A stretch of 64,000 nt of DNA from Actinomadura citrea (GCF_013409045.1 NZ_JACCBT010000001.1:6200001-6264000), one strand, 5' to 3'. Shown: positions 50,464-59,556, counted from the first letter of the stretch. Notes: generated by a model from the sequence alone, not told the origin. Program-made: numbers and translations.

Positions 50464-50817
50464 GTGTCACCTTTGGAAGTCACCACACGGCCCGACGGCG
50501 GACGCGCCGTCCTCAGGCTGTGCGGAGAACTCGACGTCGCAGGCTCGGAGGAGCTGCGCGTCCACCTGAACGAGGCCCGCCGCGAGCACGGCGACCACCT
50601 CGTGCTGGACCTCACCGACCTGGAGTTCATGGACTCGGGCGGCCTCTCGGTCATCGTCGCCTGCTACAAGGCCGCCACCGCGGCGGGCGGCAGCCTCGTC
50701 CTCGCCGGCCCCCGGCCCATCGTCCGCCGCGCCCTGGAGATCACGGGGCTGCACCGGCGCATCCCCGTCAAGCGGACCCTTCAGGAGGCGCTGGCGACCG
50801 AGCCCGACCGCGCCTAG
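50464..50817 (+). CDS. STAS-domain anti-sigma factor antagonist
   Basis: The 117-residue protein is an SpoIIAA/RsbV-type antagonist that frees a sigma factor by binding its anti-sigma kinase. RAVLRLCGELDVAGSEELRV and LDLTDLEFMDSGGLSVIVAC are the family signature, with the phosphorylatable serine at about S58. The C-terminal IVRRALEITGLHRRIPVKRT is the usual last helix. The GTG is preceded by AGAGGGG. No kinase or sigma gene is adjacent. The overlapping hairpin at its stop terminates it against the SGNH gene. Confidence 0.92.
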   Translation: MSPLEVTTRPDGGRAVLRLCGELDVAGSEELRVHLNEARREHGDHLVLDLTDLEFMDSGGLSVIVACYKAATAAGGSLVLAGPRPIVRRALEITGLHRRIPVKRTLQEALATEPDRA

Positions 50818-50851
50818 GGCGGGCACGGCAGGCGCGAGCGGCCCCGCCCTA
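50815..50851. terminator. Bidirectional hairpin built from two stop codons
   Basis: TAGGGCGGG (50815-50823) and CCCGCCCTA (50843-50851) are perfect inverted repeats around a 19-base loop. The first three bases are the TAG of the STAS gene and the last three, read on the minus strand, are the TAG of the SGNH gene. The stem can end both convergent transcripts. Confidence 0.65.
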
Positions 50852-51622
50852 GAGCGGGAGGGGGGTGGGGCGCTTCGGCCCGCGGCCGTCGCCGGAGGAG
50901 CGGCCCGTGGCCCGGCGGCCGATCCACGGCAGGAGGTAGGCCCGGGCCCAGTGGACGTCCTCGCGCCTCATCGTGAGCCAGTCGGCACGGTCCAGGGGCG
51001 GCCAGGGCTCGCGCCAGTCGCCCTCGACCGGGATGCCCACCGCCCCGGCGACGTAGAGCGCCATGCGCCGGTGCCCCTCGGGCGACAGGTGGAGGCGGTC
51101 CTCGTACCAGGCGCGCGGGTCGTGGAAGGCGCGCAGCGGCCACAGGTCCACCACCGAGCAGCCCCGGTGGTCGGCGATCGCGCGCAGGTGCATGTTGTAG
51201 GTGGCGGCCTTGCCCCGGATGCGGCCGCCGGAGCGCAGCCCGCGCGGATCGAACCCGGTGAAGACCACCACGCGGGAGCCGGTGGCGCGCAGCCGCCGGA
51301 CCGCGTCGTCGAACACGACCGCGGCCGCGTCGGGGTCCGCGCCGGGACGGATCATGTCGTTACCGCCCGCGCACAGCGTGACCAGGTCGGGCGAGAGGCC
51401 GACGGCGATCGGCACCTGGTCGTCCACGATCTGCCGCACGAGCTTCCCGCGGACGGCGAGGTTGGCGTAGCGCAGGCCCGGGTTCAGCACGGCGATGTGC
51501 CCGGCGAGCCGGTCCGCCCAGCCCCGGAAGACGTCGGTCTCGCCGGGGTAGGGGTCGTTCAGGCCCTCGGTGAAACTGTCGCCGATGGCAACGAACGTTC
51601 CGATCTTCTCCACTTCGCTCAT
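50849..51622 (-). CDS. SGNH/GDSL-family hydrolase
   Basis: The 257-residue esterase-type protein has the block I serine motif FVAIGDSFTEGLNDPYPGET, block II ANLAVRG, block III CAGGNDMIRPG and the catalytic Asp/His in DRLHLSPEGHRRMALYV, so the triad is complete. No signal peptide is visible, so it appears cytoplasmic. The substrate (acyl ester, lysophospholipid or sugar ester) is unknown. The ATG at 51622 follows GGTGGGGG; an in-frame GTG at 51655 would add eleven residues. Confidence 0.88.
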   Translation of the reverse strand: MSEVEKIGTFVAIGDSFTEGLNDPYPGETDVFRGWADRLAGHIAVLNPGLRYANLAVRGKLVRQIVDDQVPIAVGLSPDLVTLCAGGNDMIRPGADPDAAAVVFDDAVRRLRATGSRVVVFTGFDPRGLRSGGRIRGKAATYNMHLRAIADHRGCSVVDLWPLRAFHDPRAWYEDRLHLSPEGHRRMALYVAGAVGIPVEGDWREPWPPLDRADWLTMRREDVHWARAYLLPWIGRRATGRSSGDGRGPKRPTPLPL

Positions 51623-51737
51623 CGCAACCCCCACCGCGGATTCATGCTCGATCACGACGAACCATCATGCATCGTGCACACGACCTACGCGACCGTAGCC
51701 GGGGGCCGGACCGGGCCGCGCCCCCGTGCGCCGCGGC

Positions 51738-52406
51738 TCAGGTCCAGCTCGGGGACGTGGTGCCGAGCTGCCCGCCGGGCGCGCCCGGCGCGGGGGCGGA
51801 GGCGTGCGCTCCGGCGGCGTGCACCGTCATCGCGTGCTTGACCAGCATGATCAGCACCTGCTTGGTGGACTCGCGGCTCCGCGCGTCGCACTGCACGATC
51901 GGCACGTGCGCGCTGATCGACAGGGCGTCGCGGATGTCGTCCACGGCGTACTGGAACTCGCCGTGGAACCCGTTGACGCCCACCACGAACGGCAGGCCGA
52001 GCTCCTCGAAGTAGTCCACCGCGGCGAAGCAGTCCTCCAGCCGGCGGGTGTCGACCAGCACGACGGCGCCGATCGCGCCGCGGACCAGGTCGTCCCACAT
52101 GAACCAGAAGCGGTGCTGCCCGGGCGTGCCGAACAGGTAGAGGATCAGCTCGCTGTCCAGCGACACGCGGCCGAAGTCCATCGCGACCGTGGTGGTCGTC
52201 TTGTCCGGGACGGCCGACAGGTCGTCCACGTCGGCGCTGGCCGCGGTCATCACCGCCTCGGTGGTGAGCGGCATGATCTCCGAGACGGAGCCGACGAAGG
52301 TGGTCTTGCCGACGCCGAAGCCGCCACCGACGACGATCTTGACCGAGGTCAGCTCGGTCTCCCCGCCGTGCGGCCCCGGGACCTGGTCAGAGCTTCCGAA
52401 GGCCAC
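51738..52406 (-). CDS. cvnD: Conservon small GTPase (CvnD type)
   Basis: The 222-residue protein is an MglA/Ras-like GTP-binding protein with the phosphate loop VVGGGFGVGKTTFVGSVSEI, switch region VAMDFGRVSLDSELILYLFG, TPGQHRFWFMWDDLVRGAIG and the base-binding region VVGVNGFHG (NxxG in place of NKxD) and CDARSRES. In Streptomyces conservons this GTPase associates with the sensor kinase and roadblock protein at the membrane. Its start overlaps the DUF742 gene by 20 bases. The last gene of some conservons, a cytochrome P450, is absent. Confidence 0.9.
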   Translation of the reverse strand: MAFGSSDQVPGPHGGETELTSVKIVVGGGFGVGKTTFVGSVSEIMPLTTEAVMTAASADVDDLSAVPDKTTTTVAMDFGRVSLDSELILYLFGTPGQHRFWFMWDDLVRGAIGAVVLVDTRRLEDCFAAVDYFEELGLPFVVGVNGFHGEFQYAVDDIRDALSISAHVPIVQCDARSRESTKQVLIMLVKHAMTVHAAGAHASAPAPGAPGGQLGTTSPSWT

Positions 52407-52842
52407 TGAGCACCCTTTCTAGCAAGCGGAGGTCCGGCTGTCCGCCGGCGGTGGTGGGGGACTGCGACTGGTGCAGCCGTAGCAGTCCCTCGACGGCCAT
52501 GTCAGCCACTAGGACCCGCGCGACCCCGAGCGGCAGGCGCAGCAGCGCGGACACCTCGGCGACCGAGCGGGCCGACCGGCACAGATCCATGATCGCCCGG
52601 TACTCCGGGGTCAGCACGGCCACGTCCCGCGGCGGGTAGGGCGCGGCGGTGACCAGCGCCTCGATGGCCAGGTCGTAGCGCGGCCTGGTGCGCCCGCCGG
52701 TGACCGCGTACGGGCGCACGAGCGAGCTGCCATCGTTGTCGTCCCGCTCGGGGGGTCGGCCCTGCACGGGGACCCGCCCCTGGTCACCCGGCCAGCGGCC
52801 GCCGCCTCCGGGACCGCCCCCGAAGGGACTGCCTCGATCCAT
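52387..52842 (-). CDS. cvnC: Conservon DUF742 protein (CvnC type)
   Basis: The 151-residue protein starts with a Gly/Pro-rich leader (GSPFGGGPGGGGRWPGDQ), then SLVRPYAVTGGRTRPRYDLA, the DUF742 signature, and a winged-helix-like part: PEYRAIMDLCRSARSVAEVS and ALLRLPLGVARVLVADMAVE. DUF742 proteins are conservon partners believed to bind the roadblock and GTPase components. It lies 30 bases after cvnB and overlaps cvnD. Confidence 0.92.
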   Translation of the reverse strand: MDRGSPFGGGPGGGGRWPGDQGRVPVQGRPPERDDNDGSSLVRPYAVTGGRTRPRYDLAIEALVTAAPYPPRDVAVLTPEYRAIMDLCRSARSVAEVSALLRLPLGVARVLVADMAVEGLLRLHQSQSPTTAGGQPDLRLLERVLSGLRKL

Positions 52843-52872
52843 GTCGCCGACCTCCGTCAGAGTCAGTCACGG

Positions 52873-53319
52873 TCAGTAGCGGGCGGGCCCGGCGCCCATC
52901 TCGGTCACGGAAGGCCCCGAGTACGGCGGCTGCTCCTGGGCGCGCAGAGCGGGCGTCAGCACCCGTCCCACCCGCTCCACCAGGAGCGTCATCTCGTAGG
53001 CCACCAGCCCGAGGTCGCAGTCGGGCGCGGCCAGCACCGCGAACACCGACCCGTTCGTGATGGACATGACGAACAGCAGCCCGCGGTCCATCTCCACGAC
53101 GGTCTGGTTCACCCCGCCGGCGTCGAAGATCTTCGCCGCGCCCTGGGTCAGGCTCATCAGCCCCGAGGCGATCGCCGAAAGCTGGTCCGCCCGCTCGGGC
53201 GGGAAGCCCGCGGAGTAGGCCATCGGCAATCCATCCGAGGAGACCACGACGGCGTGCGCGACCTTCGCGACACGGTCCGCGAAGTTCGTCACCAACCAGT
53301 TGAGATCCTGCCCGCTCAC
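52873..53319 (-). CDS. cvnB: Conservon roadblock/LC7 protein (CvnB type)
   Basis: The 148-residue roadblock/LC7 protein (LNWLVTNFADRVAKVAHAVV, SSDGLPMAYSAGFPPERADQ, LSAIASGLMSLTQGAAKIF, LLFVMSITNGSVFAVLA) is the MglB-like regulator or GAP of the conservon GTPase. The GTG start overlaps the kinase stop codon (GTGA), so it is translated with cvnA. The C-terminal Pro/Tyr-rich tail (QEQPPYSGPSVTEMGAGPAR) is typical for the family in actinomycetes. Confidence 0.92.
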   Translation of the reverse strand: MSGQDLNWLVTNFADRVAKVAHAVVVSSDGLPMAYSAGFPPERADQLSAIASGLMSLTQGAAKIFDAGGVNQTVVEMDRGLLFVMSITNGSVFAVLAAPDCDLGLVAYEMTLLVERVGRVLTPALRAQEQPPYSGPSVTEMGAGPARY

Positions 53320-56300
53320 CGGGTGCCTCCTGTCTCGCCGTCACCCTGTGACGGCACCTCACCTGAAGTGCCTGTACCACGAGCCTCATGGCGTCCGCGG
53401 TGGACGCCGCGCTGCAGACTCGCGAAGCGGTTGCGTACAACGTCGGCCGACTGGCCGTGACCCTGCTGCTGTCCCTGCGGCTGCCCGGGCGCCTGCTGGC
53501 CGATGACCGGCAGGCCCTGCGTCGGCGCATGCGGCCCCTGGGCGGGCTGTCCCTGACCGGTCCCGCCGGGCGCCGGGCGGCCCTGCGGCGGGCCCGCCTG
53601 CGTCTGGGGCGCGTCCTGCGCCCCGCGGCCGACCGCCCCGGGGATGCGGTTCTTGCCGGGCACCCGCTTGGGCAGTCCGACGTTGGTGCGGCTCGTCGCC
53701 ACCGGCTCTCGGGCCGCCTCGGCCGCGCGGAACCCCGCGTCCGCCGGGGACTCCCAGCCCTTGGACGGGGCCTCGCCGGAGCCGCCGCCCGACCTGCGCA
53801 TGAACCACTCCGACTGCATCGCGTCGAAGATGGGCGAGCGCTCGGGCGGCCGCGGCGGGGCCTTCGGCTCCGGCTGTGCGGCCGCCGCGGCCCGCCCGGC
53901 CGGCTGGGGAACGGGTGGTGGCTCGGGGATGGGGCCCTCCGGCACGTGGGGAGCGGACACGGGCGGAACGTCTTCGGCGTAGGGGCCGGACGCCTGACCG
54001 AGGTTCGGGCCGACCTGCTCCAGCGGCCCGGTCTCCCACGGGATGTGCCGTCCGCCGCCGGACTCGGGCACCACCGGCTGCGCCTCCGGGACGACCGACT
54101 GCGGCCCGGTCCTCCCGCCCGGCCGGTAGGCGCCGTTGCCGCCGGCGTCCTCCACCTCCTGCGGGCGCTCGCTTCGCGGCTGGAAGAGCCCGTTCGAGGA
54201 GCCTCCGTCGGAGGGGCGGCCCTGCAGATGCGTGCCCGGCTCCCGGACCGGCAGCTCCCCCGGTCTGCGCGGCGGCTGCCGCTCACCGGTCCCGTAGGGG
54301 TCGTGCGCCGGAGCGCGCCGGTCCCGCGAGGGGCGCCGCTCGGCGGGCGGGACCACGGGCTGCGCACCGGTGCCGTAGGGGTCGTGCGCGCCCGGGGCCG
54401 GGATGGGCCCGGTCTCGGCGATGTTCGGCTGCGGGCCGGTGGCGCCGCGGATCGGACGCAGCGGCCCGGTGCCGCCGACCATGGGGTGCGCGCCCGTGCC
54501 GCCCGTCATGGAATGCGGTCCGGTGCCGCCGCCCATGGTGGGGGCGGGACCGTAGTCGTCCTGCCGGAACCCGCCCGCGGGCGGCTCGGCGGCGGTGGTG
54601 GTGAGCGCGGCGAGCTGGCCGTGGGAGCCCGCCTCGCGCGGGGCGAGGCCGGGGCGGCTGCCGATGCCGCCGGACTCGCCCGGCGTGACCACCGCGTCCG
54701 GCAGGACCACGAACGCGGTGAGGCCGCCGCCCTGGGCGGCCCGCAGCTCGACGCGGATCCCGTGCCGGACGGCCAGGCGGCCGACCACGAACAGGCCCAT
54801 GCGGCGGGCCGCGGAGAAGTCGATGACGGGCGGGTTCGCCAGCCGCCAGTTGGCCTGCTCCAGCTCCTCGGGCGACATGCCGACGCCGTTGTCGGTGATC
54901 TGCAGCATGCAGCCGCCGCCGCTCAGCATCTGCCCCGACACCGTCACCTTGGTGTTCTCGGACGAGAACACCGTGGCATTCTCCACCAGCTCGGCCAGCA
55001 GGTGGACGAGGTCGTTGACGACGGGGCCGACGACCGTCATGTCGCCCTGAACCCGCAGCGCGACGCGCTCGTACTGCTCAACCTCGGACAGCGACGCGCG
55101 GACGACGTCGATCAGCGGGACGGGCTGGTTCCACCGGCGCACCTGCTCCTGGCCGCCGAGGACGAGGAGGTTCTCGCAGTTGCGACGCATGCGGGTGGCC
55201 AGGTGGTCCAGCCGGAACAGGTTGCCGAGCTGCTCCTCGTCGCGCTCGCTCTGCTCCAGCTCCTCGATCAGCCGCAGCTGCCGCTCGATCAGGGACTGGC
55301 TGCGGCGGGAGAGGTTGACGAACATCGCGTTGATGTTGCCGCGCAGCACGGCCTCGTCGGCGGCCAGCCGGACCGCCTCCCGGTGGACCTCGTCGAACGC
55401 CCGCGCGACCTGGCCGATCTCGTCGGTGGAGTCGATCTCGATCGGCTTGACCTCGATGCCGCCCGCGGCGGCCTCGGGGTCGCGCAGCCGGTCGACCAGG
55501 CCGGGCAGCCGCGCGTTGGCCACGTCCAGCGCGCCGGACTGCAGCCGGCGCAGCGGCCGCACCAGCGAGCGGGCCATCACGATCAGGGTCGCCAGGACGA
55601 CCGCGAGGACGAGGAACAGCAGCACGCCGTCCCGGATCGCCGCCGTCTGCGCGCCGGACCGGGCGTCCTCCGCCTTGGCGGCGAGGTCGGCGGCGATGCT
55701 CTTCTCGACCGTCCGCAGCCTGTCGACCCGCGCGGTCGAGTCCGACGTCCAGGACCGGGCCGTGCGGACGCCGAGCCTGACCTGCAGTTGCCGGGAGGAG
55801 TCGGCGACGGCCAGCGTCTGCAGCCGCGTGACCTCCGCGCGGTCCAGCTCGGGGCCGGTGACGGTGTCCTCGAACAGCCGCAGCTGGGCCGGCGTCGCCG
55901 AGCTGCGGAAGGCGTTGATGCTGGTGTCCATGTCCGCACGGGCGTCGTCGACCGCGGCGCGGTCGAGCGGCTCGAACCGCCCCTCCCAGAGCGCGGAGGA
56001 GAGCAGGGCCCGCTCGCGGGACGCGGCGTCCTTGGCGTTCGCCAGGTCGGCCAGCGCCAGCGCGCTCTGCGCGAGCTCGGCCGTCGGGGCGTCCTGGGAG
56101 ACCAGAACATGGAAGGAGGTGAAGTCGTCGACGAACTCGGTGTACTTGTCGATGATCACCCCGGGCCCGAGGCGCACGGCCGCCGTGCGCAGCGCGGGCA
56201 GGTCGTCCACACGGTTGAGGACGTTGCCGACCGCCAGCCGCAGGCTGGAGGAGTACGTCTCGACGTCCGCGGCGGCGGCGCGCACCTTGCGGGCGTCGGC

Positions 56301-56651
56301 GTCCACCGCCTCCTGCCGCGCGGCGAGGGCCTCGGCGCCGGCGGCGCGCCCGCCGCCCGCCGCCCGTTCCGCCATCGCGTCGCGCTCCGCCTCCACATCG
56401 TGCGCGAGCGCGGTCAGCTGATTACCGAGCGTAGCCAACTGGCCGGTCCGGCTATAGGCTTCGGCGTTGTCCAACGACACCGAAACCCGGTAACCCGCAA
56501 AGAGTGCGGCCACGATCGTGGGCACCGCAATGAGGGCGAACAGACGCGTGCGCACTCGCCAGTTGCGCAGCTTGTACCGCCCGCGCTGGGAGCCTCGCCT
56601 CGGGGCGTCGTCCCTGGCAGACGGGCCTGGCTGGGGGGATTGCGGGACCAT
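53316..56651 (-). CDS. cvnA: Conservon sensor histidine kinase with nitrate/nitrite-type sensor domain (CvnA type)
   Basis: The 1111-residue kinase has a short basic N-terminus (GRYKLRNWRVRTRL), a first membrane segment (FALIAVPTIVAALFAGYRVS), a 270-residue extracellular helical domain of the NIT type, a second segment (VLLFLVLAVVLATLIVMARS), HAMP (LVRPLRRLQSGALDVANARL), a histidine-region helix (LDHLATRMRRNCENLL) and an ATPase domain (LVENATVFSSENTKVTVSGQ, LQITDNGVGMSPEEL). The last 400 residues are a Pro/Gly-rich low-complexity tail without domain. The ATG at 56651 follows an AAGGGG site. It starts the cvnABCD unit and has the window's most AT-rich control region before it. Confidence 0.92.
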   Translation of the reverse strand: MVPQSPQPGPSARDDAPRRGSQRGRYKLRNWRVRTRLFALIAVPTIVAALFAGYRVSVSLDNAEAYSRTGQLATLGNQLTALAHDVEAERDAMAERAAGGGRAAGAEALAARQEAVDADARKVRAAAADVETYSSSLRLAVGNVLNRVDDLPALRTAAVRLGPGVIIDKYTEFVDDFTSFHVLVSQDAPTAELAQSALALADLANAKDAASRERALLSSALWEGRFEPLDRAAVDDARADMDTSINAFRSSATPAQLRLFEDTVTGPELDRAEVTRLQTLAVADSSRQLQVRLGVRTARSWTSDSTARVDRLRTVEKSIAADLAAKAEDARSGAQTAAIRDGVLLFLVLAVVLATLIVMARSLVRPLRRLQSGALDVANARLPGLVDRLRDPEAAAGGIEVKPIEIDSTDEIGQVARAFDEVHREAVRLAADEAVLRGNINAMFVNLSRRSQSLIERQLRLIEELEQSERDEEQLGNLFRLDHLATRMRRNCENLLVLGGQEQVRRWNQPVPLIDVVRASLSEVEQYERVALRVQGDMTVVGPVVNDLVHLLAELVENATVFSSENTKVTVSGQMLSGGGCMLQITDNGVGMSPEELEQANWRLANPPVIDFSAARRMGLFVVGRLAVRHGIRVELRAAQGGGLTAFVVLPDAVVTPGESGGIGSRPGLAPREAGSHGQLAALTTTAAEPPAGGFRQDDYGPAPTMGGGTGPHSMTGGTGAHPMVGGTGPLRPIRGATGPQPNIAETGPIPAPGAHDPYGTGAQPVVPPAERRPSRDRRAPAHDPYGTGERQPPRRPGELPVREPGTHLQGRPSDGGSSNGLFQPRSERPQEVEDAGGNGAYRPGGRTGPQSVVPEAQPVVPESGGGRHIPWETGPLEQVGPNLGQASGPYAEDVPPVSAPHVPEGPIPEPPPVPQPAGRAAAAAQPEPKAPPRPPERSPIFDAMQSEWFMRRSGGGSGEAPSKGWESPADAGFRAAEAAREPVATSRTNVGLPKRVPGKNRIPGAVGRGAQDAPQTQAGPPQGRPAPGGTGQGQPAQGPHAPTQGLPVIGQQAPGQPQGQQQGHGQSADVVRNRFASLQRGVHRGRHEARGTGTSGEVPSQGDGETGGTR

Positions 56652-56999
56652 CTCGGCCCCTTCTGCTTTCCGCACTGCCCTCCGCTACCTCTCAATGGGG
56701 TCGATCGCTCGCGGCGTACAGTGGCCTGAACGGGATTCGGGTCGCATCGCTCACCCACGCCACTGGGGGCGAGCGCGAGATATTGCAACACAGAGCCACC
56801 ATCATGGCCAACCCGAATGATCACATAAGTCTGGACTTGTGATGCAGGAGATGCCAATGTCACAGACTGTTAGCTCATGTTCACATAATTGCACATAATC
56901 CTCTCATCTCACCCAAGCCACACCCACAGTGCGCTACGCTCCCGCCTCGTTTGAAAGATCAGGTTCAACGTGCTTCCCCCCGCAAATGGAGCCTTGCCC
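56652..56999. promoter_or_regulatory. AT-rich divergent control region (conservon/ABC importer)
   Basis: This 348-base gap separates the divergent cvn unit and ABC importer. It is clearly less GC-rich than everything around it, especially 56790-56910. The heptamer CACATAA occurs at 56822, 56882 and 56892, the last two spaced ten bases apart, a helical turn. AAGT-CTGG-ACTT (56827-56838) is a short dyad beside the first copy. No confident -35/-10 pair could be assigned on either strand. No gene is seen. Confidence 0.5.
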
Positions 57000-57980
57000 A
57001 TGCCTGCTTCCCACCGCCGTACAGCCGTCACCGGCGCGCTCGCGATCGCTCTGGCACTCTCCGCCGCGGCCTGCGGCTCCTCTGAGAAGAAGTCGGCCAA
57101 CGGTCTGGAGAAGTCCGAGATCACGCTCGGCAACATGACCGTCGCCGACACCGCGCCCGTCCAGCTCGCCATCTCCAAGGGACTGTTCAAGGCCGAGGGC
57201 CTGACTGTCAAGACCCAGGTCATCCCGGGTGGGGCCGCGGGCATCCCGCTCCTGAAGAGCGGGCGGCTGGACTTCAGCATCAGCAACTACGTCTCCCTGC
57301 TCACCGCGGGGTCCAAGGACCCGGGCTTCAAGCCCAAGATCGTCGTCGAGGGCATGCAGAGCGCCCCGAAGACGCACACGCTGATGGTGCGCAAGGACTC
57401 CCCGTATCACACGATCAAGGACCTGGCCGGCAAGAAGATCGCCGTCAACACCAAGCGCAACGTCGCCACGCTGCTGGTGCGCGCCGCCGGCAAGCCCCAG
57501 AGCGTCGAGTTCGACGAGGACAAGAACTTCGTCGAGGTCCCCCCGCCCGCCATGGAGCAGGCCCTGAAGTCCAAGAGCGTCGAGGCCGTCCAGGCGATCG
57601 AGCCCTTCGGCACCCAGATGCAGCAGTCGATGGGCGCCCGCATGGTCGCCGACCTGTCCAGCGGGCCGACCGCGGACTTCCCGATCGCGGGCTTCGCCAC
57701 CACCGAGAAGTTCGCCAAGGAGAACCCCAAGACGGTCGCCGCCTTCCAGCGCGCGCTGCTGAAGGCGCAGGGCATGGCCGCCGACCGCAAGCTCGTCCAG
57801 GAGGTCCTGCCGACCTACGCCAAGGGGATCGACGCCAAGGTCGCCTCCACCATGAGCTTCGGCACGTGGCCGACCACGCTGAACGCCACCCGCCTCCAGC
57901 GCGTGGCCGACCTGATGCAGCAGTTCGGCTACCTGGACAAGCCTCTCGACGTCAAGTCCTACATGGCGACGTCCGCTTAA
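57000..57980 (+). CDS. NitT/TauT-type ABC importer, lipoprotein binding protein
   Basis: The 326-residue protein has a signal peptide and a lipoprotein cysteine at about C25 (LALSAAACGSS). The mature part is an NMT1/SsuA-like binding protein: ITLGNMTVADTAPVQLAISK, GLFKAEGLTVKTQVIPGGAA, LLKSGRLDFSISNYVSLLTA and HTIKDLAGKKIAVNTKRN. Relatives bind nitrate, sulfonates, thiamine precursors or aromatic acids. The ATG at 57000 follows GGAG by eight bases; an ATG at 56970 is also in frame. First gene of a five-gene run with two permeases, an ATPase and a monooxygenase. Confidence 0.9.
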   Translation: MPASHRRTAVTGALAIALALSAAACGSSEKKSANGLEKSEITLGNMTVADTAPVQLAISKGLFKAEGLTVKTQVIPGGAAGIPLLKSGRLDFSISNYVSLLTAGSKDPGFKPKIVVEGMQSAPKTHTLMVRKDSPYHTIKDLAGKKIAVNTKRNVATLLVRAAGKPQSVEFDEDKNFVEVPPPAMEQALKSKSVEAVQAIEPFGTQMQQSMGARMVADLSSGPTADFPIAGFATTEKFAKENPKTVAAFQRALLKAQGMAADRKLVQEVLPTYAKGIDAKVASTMSFGTWPTTLNATRLQRVADLMQQFGYLDKPLDVKSYMATSA

Positions 57981-58756
57981 TGAGGCACCGCCGTATCCTT
58001 CTCGGCGCCGCCGGGGTCGCCGGGCTGGTCGCCGTCGTCGAGGTCGTGAGCCGTGCCGGCCTCGTCGACGCGACCGCCCTGCCCCCGGCGTCGACCGTTC
58101 TGCGGGAGGCCGGGAAACTGGCCGTCGACGGGGAGTTCCTCGCCGACGTCGGGGCCACGCTGACGGCATGGTTCGGCGGGCTCGCGCTGGCGGTGCTCGT
58201 GGCGGTGCCGCTGGGCGTGCTGCTCGGCTCGGTGCCGGTGCTCGGCACCGCCTCCCGCGCGCTCGTCGAAATGCTGCGGCCCATTCCCTCGGTCGCGCTG
58301 ATCCCGCTCGCCATCATCCTGTTCGCCGACCCCACGCAGATGAAGATGTCCTTGATCTTCTACGCCTGCCTGTGGCCGATCCTCATCAACACCCTGTACG
58401 CGCTCCGCGACGTCGACCCGGTCGCCAAGGAGAGCCTGCGCAGCTTCGGCTTCGGGACGCTGTCGGTGCTGTGGCGCGTCTCCCTGCCGAGCGCCTCGCC
58501 GTTCATCGCCACCGGCATCCGGATCGCCGCCTCCGTCGCCCTCGTCGTGGTGATCAGCACCGAGCTCCTGGCGGGCGGGATCAACGGGGTGGGGATCTAC
58601 CTCGGCGACACCCAGTCCGGGGGCGGCCGGACCGACCTGCTGCTGGCCGGCGCCTGCTGGGCCGGAGTGCTGGGGCTGCTGGCCAACACCGCCCTCTTCG
58701 GGCTGGAGCGGATCGCGTTCCGCTGGAACACCGCCCGCGTGGAGGGGATCGCATGA
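57980..58756 (+). CDS. NitT/TauT-type ABC importer, permease 1
   Basis: The 258-residue membrane protein has about six hydrophobic segments and the binding-protein-dependent permease (BPD_transp_1) signature: EMLRPIPSVALIPLAIILFA and the EAA-like loop AKESLRSFGFGTLSVLWRVS, LPSASPFIATGIRIAASVAL. It begins within the stop of the binding-protein gene (TAATG). It pairs with the second permease as a heterodimer. Confidence 0.9.
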   Translation: MRHRRILLGAAGVAGLVAVVEVVSRAGLVDATALPPASTVLREAGKLAVDGEFLADVGATLTAWFGGLALAVLVAVPLGVLLGSVPVLGTASRALVEMLRPIPSVALIPLAIILFADPTQMKMSLIFYACLWPILINTLYALRDVDPVAKESLRSFGFGTLSVLWRVSLPSASPFIATGIRIAASVALVVVISTELLAGGINGVGIYLGDTQSGGGRTDLLLAGACWAGVLGLLANTALFGLERIAFRWNTARVEGIA

Positions 58757-59556
58757 GGGCGCTCGGAGCGCTGCGCGGGGTCGTCGAGCGGGTCTGGCTC
58801 GTCGCCGCCGTCGTCGTGCTGTGGGAACTGGTCACGCGCGCGGTGGACGAGACCTACTTCCCCCCGCCCACGAAGATCATCGACGCGCTGCACGAGCTGT
58901 GGTTCTCCGGGCCCGCCTCCCACGTCTTCCTCACGGACAAGGCGGTGGACGACTTCTCCACCAGCCTCACCCACCTGTTCGTCGGATGGGCGCTCGCGGG
59001 CGCCGCCGGTGTCCTGGCGGGTGCGGCGATCGGCCGATCGCGGGTCCTGTACGACCTGCTCAACCCGGTGCTGGAGTTCCTGCGCGCGATACCTCCGCCC
59101 ACCCTGGTGCCGTTCTTCATCATCGTGTTCCAGCTCGGCACGACCATGCAGGTCGTCACGATCGCGTTCGGCGTGGTGTGGCCGGTGCTGCTCAACACCT
59201 GCGACGGCGTCCGCACCGTGGATCCCCTGCAACTGGAGACGGCCCGGGTGTTCGGCGTCGGCCGGCTCCGCAGGCTGCTGACCGTCACGCTCCCGGCGGC
59301 GTCCCCCAAGATCTTCGCGGGGCTGCGGGTGGCGCTGTCGTTCGCGCTGATCCTCATGGTCATCTCAGAGCTGTTCGGCAGCACCGCGGGCATCGGCTCC
59401 GAGCTCATCGGCGCCCAGCGCTCGTTCGAACTGCCCCGGATGTGGGCCGGGATCGTCATGCTGGGCCTGCTCGGCCTCATGTTCAACGCGGTGTTCATGC
59501 TCCTGGAGCGGCGCCTGCTGTCCTGGCACACTGGCGCGAAGAGGCTTGCGAGCTGA
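58753..59556 (+). CDS. NitT/TauT-type ABC importer, permease 2
   Basis: The 267-residue permease has the same fold: EFLRAIPPPTLVPFFIIVFQ, LETARVFGVGRLRRLLTVTL, PAASPKIFAGLRVALSFALI and a final LLGLMFNAVFMLLERRLLSW. It overlaps permease 1 by ATGA. Two different permeases rather than a homodimer is less common in this importer class and marks the unit. Confidence 0.9.
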   Translation: MRALGALRGVVERVWLVAAVVVLWELVTRAVDETYFPPPTKIIDALHELWFSGPASHVFLTDKAVDDFSTSLTHLFVGWALAGAAGVLAGAAIGRSRVLYDLLNPVLEFLRAIPPPTLVPFFIIVFQLGTTMQVVTIAFGVVWPVLLNTCDGVRTVDPLQLETARVFGVGRLRRLLTVTLPAASPKIFAGLRVALSFALILMVISELFGSTAGIGSELIGAQRSFELPRMWAGIVMLGLLGLMFNAVFMLLERRLLSWHTGAKRLAS

